From assembly GCA_963281255.1 (NCBI GenBank), contig OY725491.1, positions 4,886,857 through 4,950,856 of the forward strand: 64,000 nucleotides of DNA. Direction: 5' to 3'. Under the pieces are notes generated by a model. The model was not told the origin of the DNA. It worked only from the letters and a program-made list of their open reading frames with translations, and ran no database searches. Shown here piece after piece: positions 30,930 through 41,514 of the stretch (position 1 is the stretch's first letter; each line of letters begins with the position of its first letter). Origin of the DNA: Aphrocallistes beatrix (Eukaryota; Porifera; Hexactinellida; Sceptrulophora; Aphrocallistidae). The position numbers and the translations under genes were made by a program.

Positions 30930-31934
30930 ATGGCGAAATCGGATCCTTTCGGGAATTCTTCCGAAAAAGCTCTTCATCATAAGTCGGAGATCATTAAATA
31001 CATTCTCATGTTGCTAATTAATATCAGTGAATTTGTCTCCCTGTCACTTTCTGTATTTGGCGATATATTTGCTCATTTATCAAATGCTTCCAAAAATATT
31101 CATTCGAATAACAATGATACAATATCGAGCTGTGCCAATGTGTTGGCACACTCAGTAAGTTTGGATATCAGTTTAATGTATGAAGATCCGATCAATTCTA
31201 TAATCATGTCAACTGGAGAAGCAGGAATGATATGATCCCTAGCATTTAGTATTTGTTTGATGAAGTATCTTCATGAAACCTTCCATGATATCAATTCTAA
31301 TCCATTTCGCTATATCAAACGTCTTCTGTTATTCACAGTCCCGGTTGTAGTATCCCTGATCATCATGGGAGCTGTACCACAGTTGATGATCCTTCATATT
31401 GTTATTCTACCGATAGTGGATCTTGTATATTTTGTTATTTGGATTCAAGCCAGTCGGATATTCTACAGAACATTAAGATGGCGGGCTTTAGAGTTAAGAA
31501 TAAGAGGTAACAGTGAAAGAGTAGCCAGAAGAGCTGTCATCAGTTGCTATCAGTTCCAAGTTATCATGTGGTGCATTGGGTTAGGATCTTTCGGCCTAAC
31601 TTTACGGCAATTTCTAGACAGCATTTTCTCACTAATAACTATTGCTACATACTATGGTCCGTGCATACTCCATTACCTCTACGGAATTCCTTTTTACGAG
31701 CCATTGATTGTAACTCAAAAACAGATTGAAGTCTTCCTTCTTAGTCATGAAATTCAAACCATTGTTAATACGATACTTTCGTTAACAATATTTCTTTTAA
31801 TTGGGTTACAGTACCTATTGGGTACTGCTTTGTTTTTCGGTCGGATCTTGATTAACAAGTTGAAATATCGCTTTGGTTACGTACGCGTCAGGTTTACACC
31901 TAGCCTTACTAGTCACCTTCTTTCTGAACAATAA
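30930..31934 (+). pseudogene. multi-pass membrane protein family, copy 1, in-frame TGA
   Basis: Two parts in the same frame, 30930-31235 and 31236-31934, are separated only by a TGA (31233-31235) where the paralogues have Phe or Leu in the first membrane segment. The rest is intact: SIRxxLMKYL-type helix, NPFRYIKRLLLF, GAVPQLMILHIV, FYRTLRWRALELRIRG, YYGPCILHYLYGIPFYEPL, TQKQIE and the end RFGYVRVRFTPSLTSHLL. About 334 codons in total. One nonsense codon in an otherwise open 1-kb frame means either recent inactivation, a sequencing error or readthrough. Family not recognised. Confidence 0.7.
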
Positions 31935-32219
31935 CAATTAACTAATAATCTCTGTATGCAGTTGAGTGTAGTGCGTTTCTTGTCTGTTTGTTTGTTTGTT
32001 TTGTGTCTTTCAGAGTAATTACATGCATTTTACATTCTTTTATGATATTCTTTATTTCATAAATATAGTTTAGAATTTTCCATTCATAAATATCAATTGT
32101 TGCCCAATTTTCAGGGTAGTAATTAATTGTCTCTACGGATTCCCGGAATCTCCTAATCAGATTTAAATTTCCAGCTATTTGTAGAGTCACATCGTCATTC
32201 TGAGTCTAATTATGCTACA

Positions 32220-33950
32220 TCAGTCCCAGCTTATGTATTCTTCGTGCCACTGTGCTGGTTTGCGCTGTCTAATTAGATACCGTCTTAACAGTTCTGATTG
32301 ACTGACTCCACTTGATTCTTCATTGTCCGAATTGGGATCTAACTCTTCCTGGGCTTCTTCGAGTTGTTCGGCCCGTTCTGGTTCGGCTTGAGCTCCATTG
32401 ATCTCCTGAATATCCACTCCATCTTCTTTCTCCTCACTTGACTTTGAAGCCCTTTCACAACTATCCCCATCACCTCATACAATTTACATCGATTCAAGTG
32501 AACCCACTTATTTTGACTCTTAAGTCGCACCTTGACGATGACCCCTTTACGCTTTAGCACCTTTAAATGGTCCTAGGAATTTAGGCTCTAGAGAACCGCT
32601 CCTGGTCACGTTACTCAAGAAGTTCTGACCTCCTTCACGAACATGTGAAGGCTTTTTATGTTTGCCATACTGGATTCTAGCCTCGTCATTATCACGTACC
32701 GATTGGTATAACTCTTCATTTTTCACCCGGAGCTTTTCAAGTTGTTCTTGGGACCCCACCACCGTCGTTTTTTGACAACATCTTACGATCTTAGCATCGA
32801 TAGGCGACATAGGTTTTCTACCTTAAATTAGTAGACGGGGTGATACTTTTGTCGGGGCATTCTCTTCATTGTTAGCATAGAAAGTGATCTCAGGAAGTAG
32901 TCCTAGCCATGACCCTTTGTCCAGCAGCTGTCTGTCGATTGGGACACCTTGCGACCTGTTTCACTATGGCGTGGAATTTCGTTTTTATATCCCAGTTTTT
33001 CACAGAGTGTCCGTATCTCAGATTCATCAATGTTTTTCACTTGGACGCTAAGAAGTACTTTCGGTTCTCCATAACTCCGGTAAATCCTTCCGTTCTTAAA
33101 CTCCAGAACAAGAGACCCTGCTTTTTGGTCCTTTAGGGGTATAGCTTCAATATGCCGTGAAGTATATCAACTATTAGCATGAAATACCTATATTCAATAT
33201 CTGACCATAGCAAGGTAGCTATGTCCATCGCGACAAATTCTCCTGGCCTCAAGTCATTCCGAAGGGATTCATCTAATGGAACCTTTGAGATATTTGACGC
33301 CATTTCCAAAATATAATACTCCTATCAGTCTATTGTGTTCCGCAACTTTTTTGAACTGCCTGCAAACTATCACCTTCCCACTCTCCTAACGCATTGCGTT
33401 CTGTTCCATCTTCTCGTTGCTTCTTTCGAAGGTAACCCTACCGAGATAGTATGGTAACTGACTTTGGCAAGCCGGTGGGTAAACTATTTTGTAGAGAATC
33501 TTTCAAGCCCAAAGAGCCACTGTGCGTAGGTGTGGCGTGGATCGTTCTGTCCCTTCAACCAGCGGAAGGGATCGCGGTTAGAGAGACTTTCTAACATCGA
33601 CGCCGCACGTAAGTAAACGTTCCATTTTTTACAGCTGCAACGAGTGCCATGTCTCTAACTGACCGTTGACTGTGGCTCAATGCTGACGAAAAGAAATCAA
33701 TCGGGTGGAGTCTTCCTGTTTATTCATCTCGTTGCGAAAGTACCCCAGCAACACCTGTAGCACTGGCATCTGTCTCTACTGTGAGGGCTTGCTCCAGTTA
33801 GGAAACGATAACATTACAGGATACTCCACTAAGCTCTTCCTCAGCAGGTTAAATACTTCTTCACACTGTAAGGACAATGACCAGGGAACCCCCGTCTTCG
33901 TGAATATAAAAGTTCAGCAGGGGTAAGTTGGTCATATACATCCTATTGTA
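32220..33950 (-). pseudogene. Ty3/Gypsy-type pol remnant
   Basis: Read in fragments on the minus strand: RNase H (VETDASATGVAGVLSQ, HPIDFFSSALSHSQRS) at about 33660-33830; NRDPFRWLKGQNDPRHT further on; integrase core (FVAMDIATLLWSDIEYRYFM, LIVDI, GEPKVLLSVQVKNIDESEIR) at about 32990-33250; and an integrase C-terminal part (PIDAKIVRCC, ARIQYGKHKKP, LEPKFLGPF) at 32547-32810. Many stops and shifts; the second integrase Asp region reads SVQVKN instead of SDxGKN. LTRs and primer site not identified. Confidence 0.8.
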
Positions 33951-34021
33951 ATTTAAGCTGCCCAACGCGTTGCAATTCTTTCTGGTTTGGAGTTTAGAGT
34001 TTAATCGCATACGGGGGGTCA

Positions 34022-34225
34022 TTATTTGGTACAGGCAGTATATAATTTATTTGCTGCACAGAGGATACTAATAGGGCGGTACATAGTGGTGTCACTCTTG
34101 CTGCCCTTGTTCTTGTAAATAGGGAACAGGTGAGCCTTCCCTACAGCCGCGGGAAACACTAGCTTGATGGATGTATTGATAATGTTTGACAGTGGAGTAG
34201 GCACCACAGATACTGCGTGCTGCAA
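34022..34225 (-). pseudogene. LINE reverse-transcriptase fragment
   Basis: Sixty-seven codons including LFPIYKNKGSKSDTTMYRPI followed by SILCAANK, the finger-domain block (PIFK-KGDK...YRPISLL) of jockey/CR1-type reverse transcriptases. Nothing else of the element is visible; it stops 60 bp from the next gene copy. Confidence 0.7.
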
Positions 34226-34287
34226 AGCTCGTGTTTTTGTTGTAATATAAAGTTGTAATATATGCGCTTGGAGGACTCCCAGTAGTC

Positions 34288-35179
34288 ATGGACCATTTCT
34301 ATTCAAGTAACACTTTCCTACAAAATAACACACTTCATAACTGCAGTAGTGAGCTTCATCTCCAAATGATTGATCTGAAATTGGCACTCGCAGATCCTCT
34401 GTTTTCCATTTTAGTGACAATTGCACAAGTATGTCTCATATTCTCCATTGCATCTGGGATTTGTCTTGTAAAGTACCTCCACATTGTATATCATGAGATG
34501 AACATCGATCCTTTTAGATTCATCAAACGTTTCCTCATAATAACATTATTGTTGGGTATTTTCCTTACAATAGCTGGGTCTGTTCCTCAGTTGATATTCA
34601 TTGAGAAGTTGGTCGAACCGTTAATTCTATTCCTGTATTTCTATATTTCGGTAAAGAACAACACAACATTCTACAAAACACTGCGATGGAGAAGTCATAT
34701 AATACAAAGTCAGGGGTTGTAGCAACGGGAATGTGAAAAACTCAGTTATTAGCTACCGACAGTTCATGATCATTATGAGTTGTACAGCTATCATCACTGC
34801 CTGTTTCGCGCTCTCTGAGTTGATCACGCAATACTTTTTCATAATTGCAGCAGTTATTTACGATGGCCCTTGCCTGTTCAATTATTTATATGGAACTGCA
34901 TTTTACAAGCCTCTTCTAACTGCGCAAAAACAGATAGATGCCTTGAAACTGACAAATGAGATTCTCAAATACATCACAACATTCCTAGTTTTGACAGCAT
35001 CAGCGCTGTTAGGTGTGGAATACACAGTGGCAACGTTCGTATATTTCGGAAGGATCCTTTGGAAGAAACTGAAAACTCGTTTCTGCAAAGTCCGTACTAG
35101 GTTCACACCAAGGCTTAGATCAACTGGTCTCCAAGCAGGATTATTAGGCAAGGAAGAGGTGCGAAAATATTATTTCTAG
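34288..35179 (+). pseudogene. multi-pass membrane protein family, copy 2, one frameshift
   Basis: From the ATG at 34288 (MDHFYSSNTFLQN) the frame runs 144 codons to FYKTLRWRSHIIQSQGL and stops. The continuation (KVRGCSNGNVKNSVISYRQF, YDGPCLFNYLYGTAFYKPL, TAQKQIDAL, RTRFTPRLRS) is in another frame, with the shift lying between about 34690 and 34710. A single indel relative to copy 3 explains it. Otherwise collinear with copies 1 and 3. Confidence 0.8.
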
Positions 35180-35251
35180 CATTATACTTATGCATAAAAT
35201 TTCATTTTACACTTAATTGGATGCAGGTTTTGAAGAAACTTTGTGCCTGCT

Positions 35252-35699
35252 GGAGGCGCCCTTTGGGCGCCTGGACTCATATCGATTAATTATAAGGTAG
35301 ATAACATCTACAAATACATCTGTCTTACTGTTATAATCGAAATTACTCGAAAAATCGCCATATTTGTCAATTTTTCGATTTTTGATGAGTAGTGATGACG
35401 TTATAACAGTGATGACTCATCATTTTTTTATTAAAGTTGTATCATACGTGAAGAACATTAATATACGCATTCCATTAAAATTTCTATCACCTATAATGGC
35501 TGAGTTATAGTCAAAAAAATGGAATTTCTAATTATAAAAAAGGTGACAAAGACGTCATAATTCCATTATGAATCGAAATTTTTTATCTGAACTCAGAACT
35601 TATTGGAGCCATAGACAAAAGACTCCTAAAGGCAAAAATCAGCTTTCTGTACCTGGCAGTTTCTTCAATCAATTCGTTACAGATACCTATATATAGTAT
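35252..35699. repeat. CRE-repeat copy C1 (reverse orientation)
   Basis: Runs from GGCGCCCTTTGGGCGCC through GTGATGACTCATCA (AP-1 core near 35408) and AAGACGTCATAATTCC to CAATTCGTTACAGATA. Orientation opposite to copies A and B. Confidence 0.8.
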
Positions 35700-35890
35700 A
35701 CAAGCGCGCTTCGCTTGCTTGCGCTACGCGGCTGGCGGATACAAAATGTCCGCCGGAAGCGCCCTTTGGGCGCCTGGGGTCATATTGATTAATTATAGGG
35801 GACATAGCAAATCTAAATACGTCTGTCCTACTGTTATAATCGATATCCCACGAAAAACCACCAAATTTGTCAATTTTTTTAATTTTGATG
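35700..35890. repeat. CRE-repeat copy C2, partial, tandem with C1
   Basis: Starts AAGCGCGCTTCGCTTGCTTG and repeats the GC hairpin and TGTTATAATCGATA section of C1 in the same orientation, then breaks off. C1 and C2 therefore form a partial tandem. Confidence 0.75.
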
Positions 35891-36024
35891 AAAATTATTA
35901 TACTTGGAATCCAAAAATATAACACTCAAATCAAATCCGGTAGTGTACAATACTTTTCAGATAAAAAAAGCAAGTAAATAAAATAGAACCAATGAGATAA
36001 AATTTTTAAATGTTTAACATAATG

Positions 36025-36828
36025 TTAGGTTATAAGAAGGGGATCATAAAGGCTAGGAGTGAACCTAGTACGCACTCTACCAAAACGAAACTTCAATGCC
36101 TTCCAAAGTCTTGCACCGAAAAATACAATAGTTGCTAAAAGGTATTGTAAACCAATAGCAAAGAGAGAAAATATAACTAAAGCAGTTGAGATACACGATA
36201 CAATCTTACTACTGAAGTTCAGAGCATCAATCTGCTGCTTGGTAGTTAGTAATACCTCATAATAAGCAGTACCGTAGAGATAGTGAAACAGACAGGGACC
36301 GTTGCGAATTGCTATTGAAATTAGGAAAAAGTACTTTTCAAGAAATTCCGCTAAAAATATACATAGAATCCCAATCCCCACCAAACACATGATAACAGCA
36401 AAATGGTGACAGTTCATGACTGAATTCTTGACTATTCGACTGTTCTGGCATCTAACTTTAAACTCTATAGCTCTCCACCTCAATGTTTTATAGAATATGC
36501 GGTTATGTTTAACCCACAAACTGAAATATATAAAGTTGATCACAGGCTCTAACAAGATTTGGAAGATGGACAATTGGGGAACAGATCCTAGAACGATCAA
36601 AATAATTCCAATACAACCAGATACCAGAATAAAGTATTTTATATACTGCAATGGTTTATGATCATTGCTATGATAGATGCCATCGAGATATTTCGTAAGG
36701 CATATTACTAGCGATAAAGAAAATAATAACCCAACAAATCCAATGGATTCGAAAACTTTAAGAGGATAAGAGGAAATAGGCATCATCGTAGATGCTTTGG
36801 AAATAATTGTTGAGCATAGTAGTTGCAC
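36025..36828 (-). CDS. multi-pass membrane protein of an unrecognised family, intact copy 3
   Basis: Uninterrupted 267 codons starting MQLLCSTIISKAS. Hydrophobic segments at about 28-47 (GFVGLLFSLSLVICLTKYL), 63-86, 90-107, 140-163, 170-200 and 212-245 suggest five to six membrane passes. Family landmarks shared with the other copies: QLSIFQILLEPVINFIYF, FYKTLRWRAIEFKVR, NGPCLFHYLYGTAYYEVLL, QQIDAL and a C-terminal basic RFGRVRTRFTPSL. No catalytic or channel motif was recognised and no match to a known transporter or receptor class is claimed. It is the only intact member of five in 30.9-40 kb, on the opposite strand from copies 1 and 2. Confidence 0.75.
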   Translation of the reverse strand: MQLLCSTIISKASTMMPISSYPLKVFESIGFVGLLFSLSLVICLTKYLDGIYHSNDHKPLQYIKYFILVSGCIGIILIVLGSVPQLSIFQILLEPVINFIYFSLWVKHNRIFYKTLRWRAIEFKVRCQNSRIVKNSVMNCHHFAVIMCLVGIGILCIFLAEFLEKYFFLISIAIRNGPCLFHYLYGTAYYEVLLTTKQQIDALNFSSKIVSCISTALVIFSLFAIGLQYLLATIVFFGARLWKALKFRFGRVRTRFTPSLYDPLLIT

Positions 36829-37610
36829 AGTAAAAAGGCTGTAGCTTGTATGATAATGTAAAATATAATCATTTTATAGTTAAGATTTCTTTGTAGGATG
36901 CACTTCTATCTTACAATGCCTAATAATGAGTAAATAAGGAGAATATATATCGATATAATCCCAAACATACTAAGATTATCAATAAATTTAGATTTTCCCC
37001 GAATACATTATCCTATTATGTAATGTAATGCTGGGTAATAATACTGAAAAACGTTTTAGTGTAATCATTCAAAATATTGAATCATATAGAAATAATTAAA
37101 ACTGAACCTTACTTAAGGTTGAGAATCTCGTGTTGAATGTACCTTCATCATGCTAAGTAAACAAGCATATATATCATCATAAGTTCATCATCATTTTCAA
37201 TGTTAACAAAAATCTTCCAGACAATTACGATACATTATAGTACCATCTCAGAAGGGAATTTGAAAGATCTACAACCAGAGAGGTAAAGATATACGATCAG
37301 AGAGGTTTACAATAGTTACATAAAGTAAACAAATTACATGGAGTTATTTAGGGTGTAGAGTTCGAATATCTTATTTTTGAATCTATATGATAAATTATTT
37401 GTTTATTTTTGTTTACAATCGATACAAAAAGTAAACGAATTTCAGAAATAGATTAGAGAATCTTGTGAAAAATTTTACATTTACAATTGTCTAATAACAT
37501 TTCCACCTGATGTTATCAACATTAACACTACTGATGAGTCACCTTCAAATGATTACGTTATTATTAATCATCAATTACCAATTGAATTAATAGAGAATTT
37601 TGTCACAATC
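36829..37610. other. intergenic, nothing recognised
   Basis: AT-rich sequence upstream of the intact membrane-protein gene. CTGATGAGTC at about 37530 lacks the rest of a hammerhead. Confidence 0.4.
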
Positions 37611-37785
37611 TTAAGATATGAAAAGTGAGTCAGAAAGGCTGGAAGTAAAGCTCGTGCGAACTATTCCGAAACGATAGTTTAGTTTCTCTAAGAACATCCC
37701 ACTAAAGAATGCAAACGTAGCTAACAGATATTGATAAGTCATAGATAGGTAAGTAAAGAATGACAGTAGTGCTGCCAACTGAAAT
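37611..37785 (-). pseudogene. membrane protein family, copy 4, 3' fragment
   Basis: Reads LSFFTYLSMTYQYLLATFAF, then EKLNYRFGIVRTSFTSSLSD and a stop at 37611-37613, collinear with the last 55 or so residues of copy 3. Nothing upstream matches. Confidence 0.75.
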
Positions 37786-38720
37786 TAATATCGACCAATT
37801 TCAGTTTCAGTCTTAGTATCAGTTGACAAAAAATAGTACATTTCAGTTTCAGTTTCATTTGAAGACCAGGGTCTCCTTGGGGGAACTTCTCCCCACAGAT
37901 TCCTCATAAAATCTAATAAAATTTTGTTGTAAAAGATTACCATGGTCGGCGCTAATTTCATGAGGAGTGGGTGTCTTAAGAGGGATTTGTCTGAAAGTGG
38001 GAGTCCAGACACCTAGTAGACACCACCGGTGGTGCCGGCACTGAATACAAAGTATCATCTTAGATAGATCACTTCTTGGTCTACTCAATTTATCAGACTG
38101 GTTAAATTAGCGAATTCATTGTAAAAATATTATTGGAAGTGTAAGTTACAAGTAATAACAATGGGTTATTTAACACACATATTTCATTACTAGGACCATG
38201 CGAGTACTCAGATTTGTTATGAGTTATATCTTTTCAGTTTCAAGTTTACAATAATAATACATTTCGGTAATATCTACAAATTGACTTATGCTCATTTATT
38301 TCCTTTGATATCTTGTCAGGTACTAATATTGTAGTAATCAGTCCACTAGGTAATTCAGAATGGACGAAAGTTGCAAGATGTATGATCCATATTCTATAAA
38401 GTATATCCCCTAACATAGGAGCTACATGAAAATGAGGTGCGGCGGAGCCGGACCTCTCTCAAAAGTGGTACTGCGACCGCCATAACAGCCGCTCCGCACA
38501 CGCCGCCCCTGCAGGTCATTGTGAGTATGATGGGCTCGGTTGCTTAGCAACGGAAACTATTCACAAATTCCGCATTGCGTTTTTTTGCTACACTCGCTCT
38601 GTGGCACCGCTCTTGGTATTTTCGATTCTTTCAAAGTAGTTTGTTTGCTTTCAAAATGTGTATTAATTAATCTGTAACAGATTATTCATTTAATTCTAGA
38701 AATAGCAGAATAAAAAATGT
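37786..38720. other. intergenic with simple repeats and a GC-rich patch
   Basis: TTTCAG-rich stretch at 37797-37860. 38435-38520 is GC-rich (GGTGCGGCGGAGCCGGACC...AAAAGTGGTACTGCG), like the patches at 9788-9895 and 22850. No gene called. Confidence 0.35.
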
Positions 38721-38735
38721 CGGTCGACAGACCGA

Positions 38736-39737
38736 TAGTGCAGCTCCAGGACTCGAAGGAATATGAAATGTAAATATCGGAATACGTCGGGAAATACTCA
38801 TTTTTAGGGCATTCTAAGTGTGAAATTTGGAATATAAATATTAAAATATCCTATATTAGCCGTTGAGAGCTCCCTTTTAGCTCAAAATAAGATTTTTTCC
38901 AAAAGGTGTGAAAATATGTATATATACAAATGTTAGGAACTCATAAAATACTTAGGTTACCACTTTCTAAGTACAAAAATTGGAATCTACATATTCAAAT
39001 ATCCTATATTGGCCGTTGAGAGCTCCCATTTAGCTCAAAATAAGATTTTTTCCAAAAGGTGTGAAAATATGTATATATACATATGTTAGGAACTCATAAA
39101 ATACTTAGGTTATCACTTTCTAAGTACAAAAATTGGAATCTACATATTCAAATATCCTATATTGGCCGTTGAGAGCTCCCTTTTAGCTCAAAATAAGATT
39201 TTTTCCAAAAGGTGTGAAAATATGTATATATACATATGTTAGGAACTCATAAAATACTTAGGTTATCACTTTCTAAGTACAAAAATTGGAATCTACATAT
39301 TCAAATATCCTATATTGGCCGTTGAGAGCTCCCTTTTAGCTCAAAATAAGATTTTTTCCAAAAGGTGTGAAAATATGTATATATACATATGTTAAAACTC
39401 GTAAAATATTCATATTATTACTTTCAAAATGCGAAAATCGGATCCTACGTGGTGAAATACCCTACATTAGTCGTTGAGATCTTACTTATATCTTTAAACA
39501 AAGCTTTGCAGTGGGAGGTGTTAAAATATGAATATATACTCATAAAAACCGGAAGTGATGAGATTTTGCGAAAAAAAAGCCGACGGTGCACATCTACACC
39601 ATAAAGAGATCCTACATGCGAAATTTGGTAAAATTCGGACTGTTAGATTTCGCAGTAGCGCGCGTACGGACATACATACGGACGGACGAGATACTCCGTC
39701 CATGCCATAAGGGCATCTCCCTATAGGAGCTGCACTA
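38736..39737. mobile_element. TIR element filled with a 153-bp tandem repeat
   Basis: Left terminus TAGTGCAGCTCC (38736-38747) and right terminus GGAGCTGCACTA (39726-39737) are exact inverted repeats about 1.0 kb apart. Outside the left end is a hairpin CGGTCGACAGACCG also found in the fragment at 3882. Inside are about four monomers (GGCCGTTGAGAG at 38868, 39011, 39164, 39317; period 153 for the last three), then a tail (ACCGGAAGTGATGAGATTTT ... CATACATACGGACGGACGAG) shared with 12290-12420. No transposase. Confidence 0.8.
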
Positions 39738-39791
39738 AAAAGCAAACATATTAAATGGAATACTCGTACTATATTGAAACTTTAGACTAAA

Positions 39792-39950
39792 TTAGGAGAT
39801 GAGAAGTGGGTCAGTAAGGCTAGGAGTAAACCTTGTGCGGACTCTTCTGAAACGATATTTGAGTTTCTTTACGAGCATTCCACCGAAGAATACGAATGAA
39901 GCTAACAAATGTTGAGAAGTAATGGCTAGGTTAGACTCTTCAAGGCTTGC
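39792..39950 (-). pseudogene. membrane protein family, copy 5, 3' fragment
   Basis: Reads SNLAITSQHLLASFVFFGGM, then KKLKYRFRRVRTRFTPSLTD and PLLIS stop, matching the C-terminus of copy 3 nearly residue for residue. The upstream frame to 40055 does not match the family. Confidence 0.8.
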
Positions 39951-40055
39951 TACAAATTCTGGATTGATATCCACAATACTTTTGAAAAAAGAGATTTTGA
40001 AAAGACAGGTTAAGGAATATCCATGTAATCCATAATTAGATCCGTGTCTGCCCAC

Positions 40056-41130
40056 CTTGCCAAAAGATATCTTGCCGAAAGGACATCTTGCCGAAAATGT
40101 TGTGAATATCGAGTGGTTTTAATTATGTGAAGCTTATGCAATTATTGCAAACAGTAAACAAGTATTTCTTTCTGAAAAGCCGAAGAAGAATTATAGCGAA
40201 GTAAACAAAAGAATTGAAAATCTAGTAAGAATATCCACGCATGACACGATTAGAATTTCTTCGTGGGATAGCCTATAATTTAGAATCTTGAATATTCATC
40301 ATAATTAATTATTCTTTACTAATTATTCTTTATTATTCAATCTTGATTATTTATACGTGTTACTACACTTCATTATTAAATCTTATCAGTCTAATATTTT
40401 CCTGATACAGGCGCGCTTCGCTTGTTTGCGCGCTACACAGATGGTGGGCACTTTGTGTCCGCGGGAGGCACCTGGGGTCATTATAGCGGAGACAGCATCT
40501 CTAAATACGTTTGTTTATACTCCTATTGTTAAATCCATGTCACCAGTTGGAAGCTAATCTTTAGCATTATTTTCAAAATTCATCACATGGTGTGAAAATA
40601 TGTATATCCAGTACCACTGCAAATAAAATATTTATTTTAGAATTAGCATACTCGTAATCGTATGCTCAAGATATTCAGAAATAGACACCAATCTTTAAAA
40701 TATCCATTGTGCACCATATTATTCATTACGCATATAACAAACCTATTTAATGCTGTTTATGATGTGCATCTAGTAGTAATCTATACTGAACCTACCAAGA
40801 ATTGGAGTACAACAGGACATGGAACTGATAGGATAATTCTGATATAGCAAAATGATTTGAAGATGCATAAAGCCGAACTTTGATTGATGAAGTGAGTTTT
40901 TATTTACACTGATCTGATGATAACCAACTTCCAAACCTTAACAGCTATTCTCCACTGAGAAACTCATTTACGTCAATACGAAGGAACTGAATGACTTTCA
41001 GAAACATTTAGAAAACAAAGGTCGTTAGTATTTCATTGATTTAGATAATACATTAGAACTCTTTTACTTTCTATTTCTATATACTATTTTCCTAGTAGAA
41101 CTATACGAATAATTTCACTCTCCTTATGAT
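40056..41130. other. intergenic with a CRE-repeat fragment
   Basis: 40408-40530 is a short CRE-repeat piece (GCGCGCTTCGCTTGTTTGCG ... CTAAATACGT). 40060-40100 has repeated TCTTGCCGAAA words. No gene seen. Confidence 0.45.
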
Positions 41131-41514
41131 ATGGAAGAGAGCAGGTTTCAGAGACATGGATCTCAGGAAGCACTCACCAATTTAACCATAAAGCAATCGA
41201 AAAAGTCGCCCAAGAAACAACGCAAGGAAAAGCAGGAAAAGAGATCAATTCCAACTCAATCGGGTCCAGGTTTAGAAGATATTGGCTCTTCTTATGAAAA
41301 CCAATCTTTTAAAAGTTTTACAAAAGATGTTCGAATGCAAATAGTGAACATAGAATAAAGCGTACAACCACCCACAAGACCGATTTTGAGGTTAACACGG
41401 AAGAACATCCAACCTGATGAACTGTACTCTAACCCACGAACGGTGACTGAAACGGGAGCACAAAGCTTCGCCCAATCTGATGGACACGATAAACTGTATG
41501 ACACAGCTCAATAA
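41131..41514 (+). pseudogene. 127-codon frame with one in-frame stop, tail-like sequence
   Basis: From ATG 41131 the frame reads 75 codons (MEESRFQRHGSQEALTNL, then a Lys-rich KKSPKKQRKEKQEKRS) to TAA at 41356-41358, and continues open for 51 more codons (PPTRPILRLTRKNIQPDELY, then DKLYDTAQ) to 41514. It is soluble, basic then acidic, with SSYENQ, DELYSN and DKLYDT that look like phosphotyrosine sites. The adhesion GPCR tail at 55182 also ends in DEVYSNL, so it could be a stray cytoplasmic-tail exon. No family is claimed. Confidence 0.3.

Noticed and set aside
37525..37560. Hammerhead ribozyme core CTGATGAGTC
   Set aside because: The required GAAA and the closing stems are absent.
37785..38088. 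Two overlapping minus-strand frames of about 75 codons
   Set aside because: Low complexity (TTTCAG repeats) and no recognisable domain.
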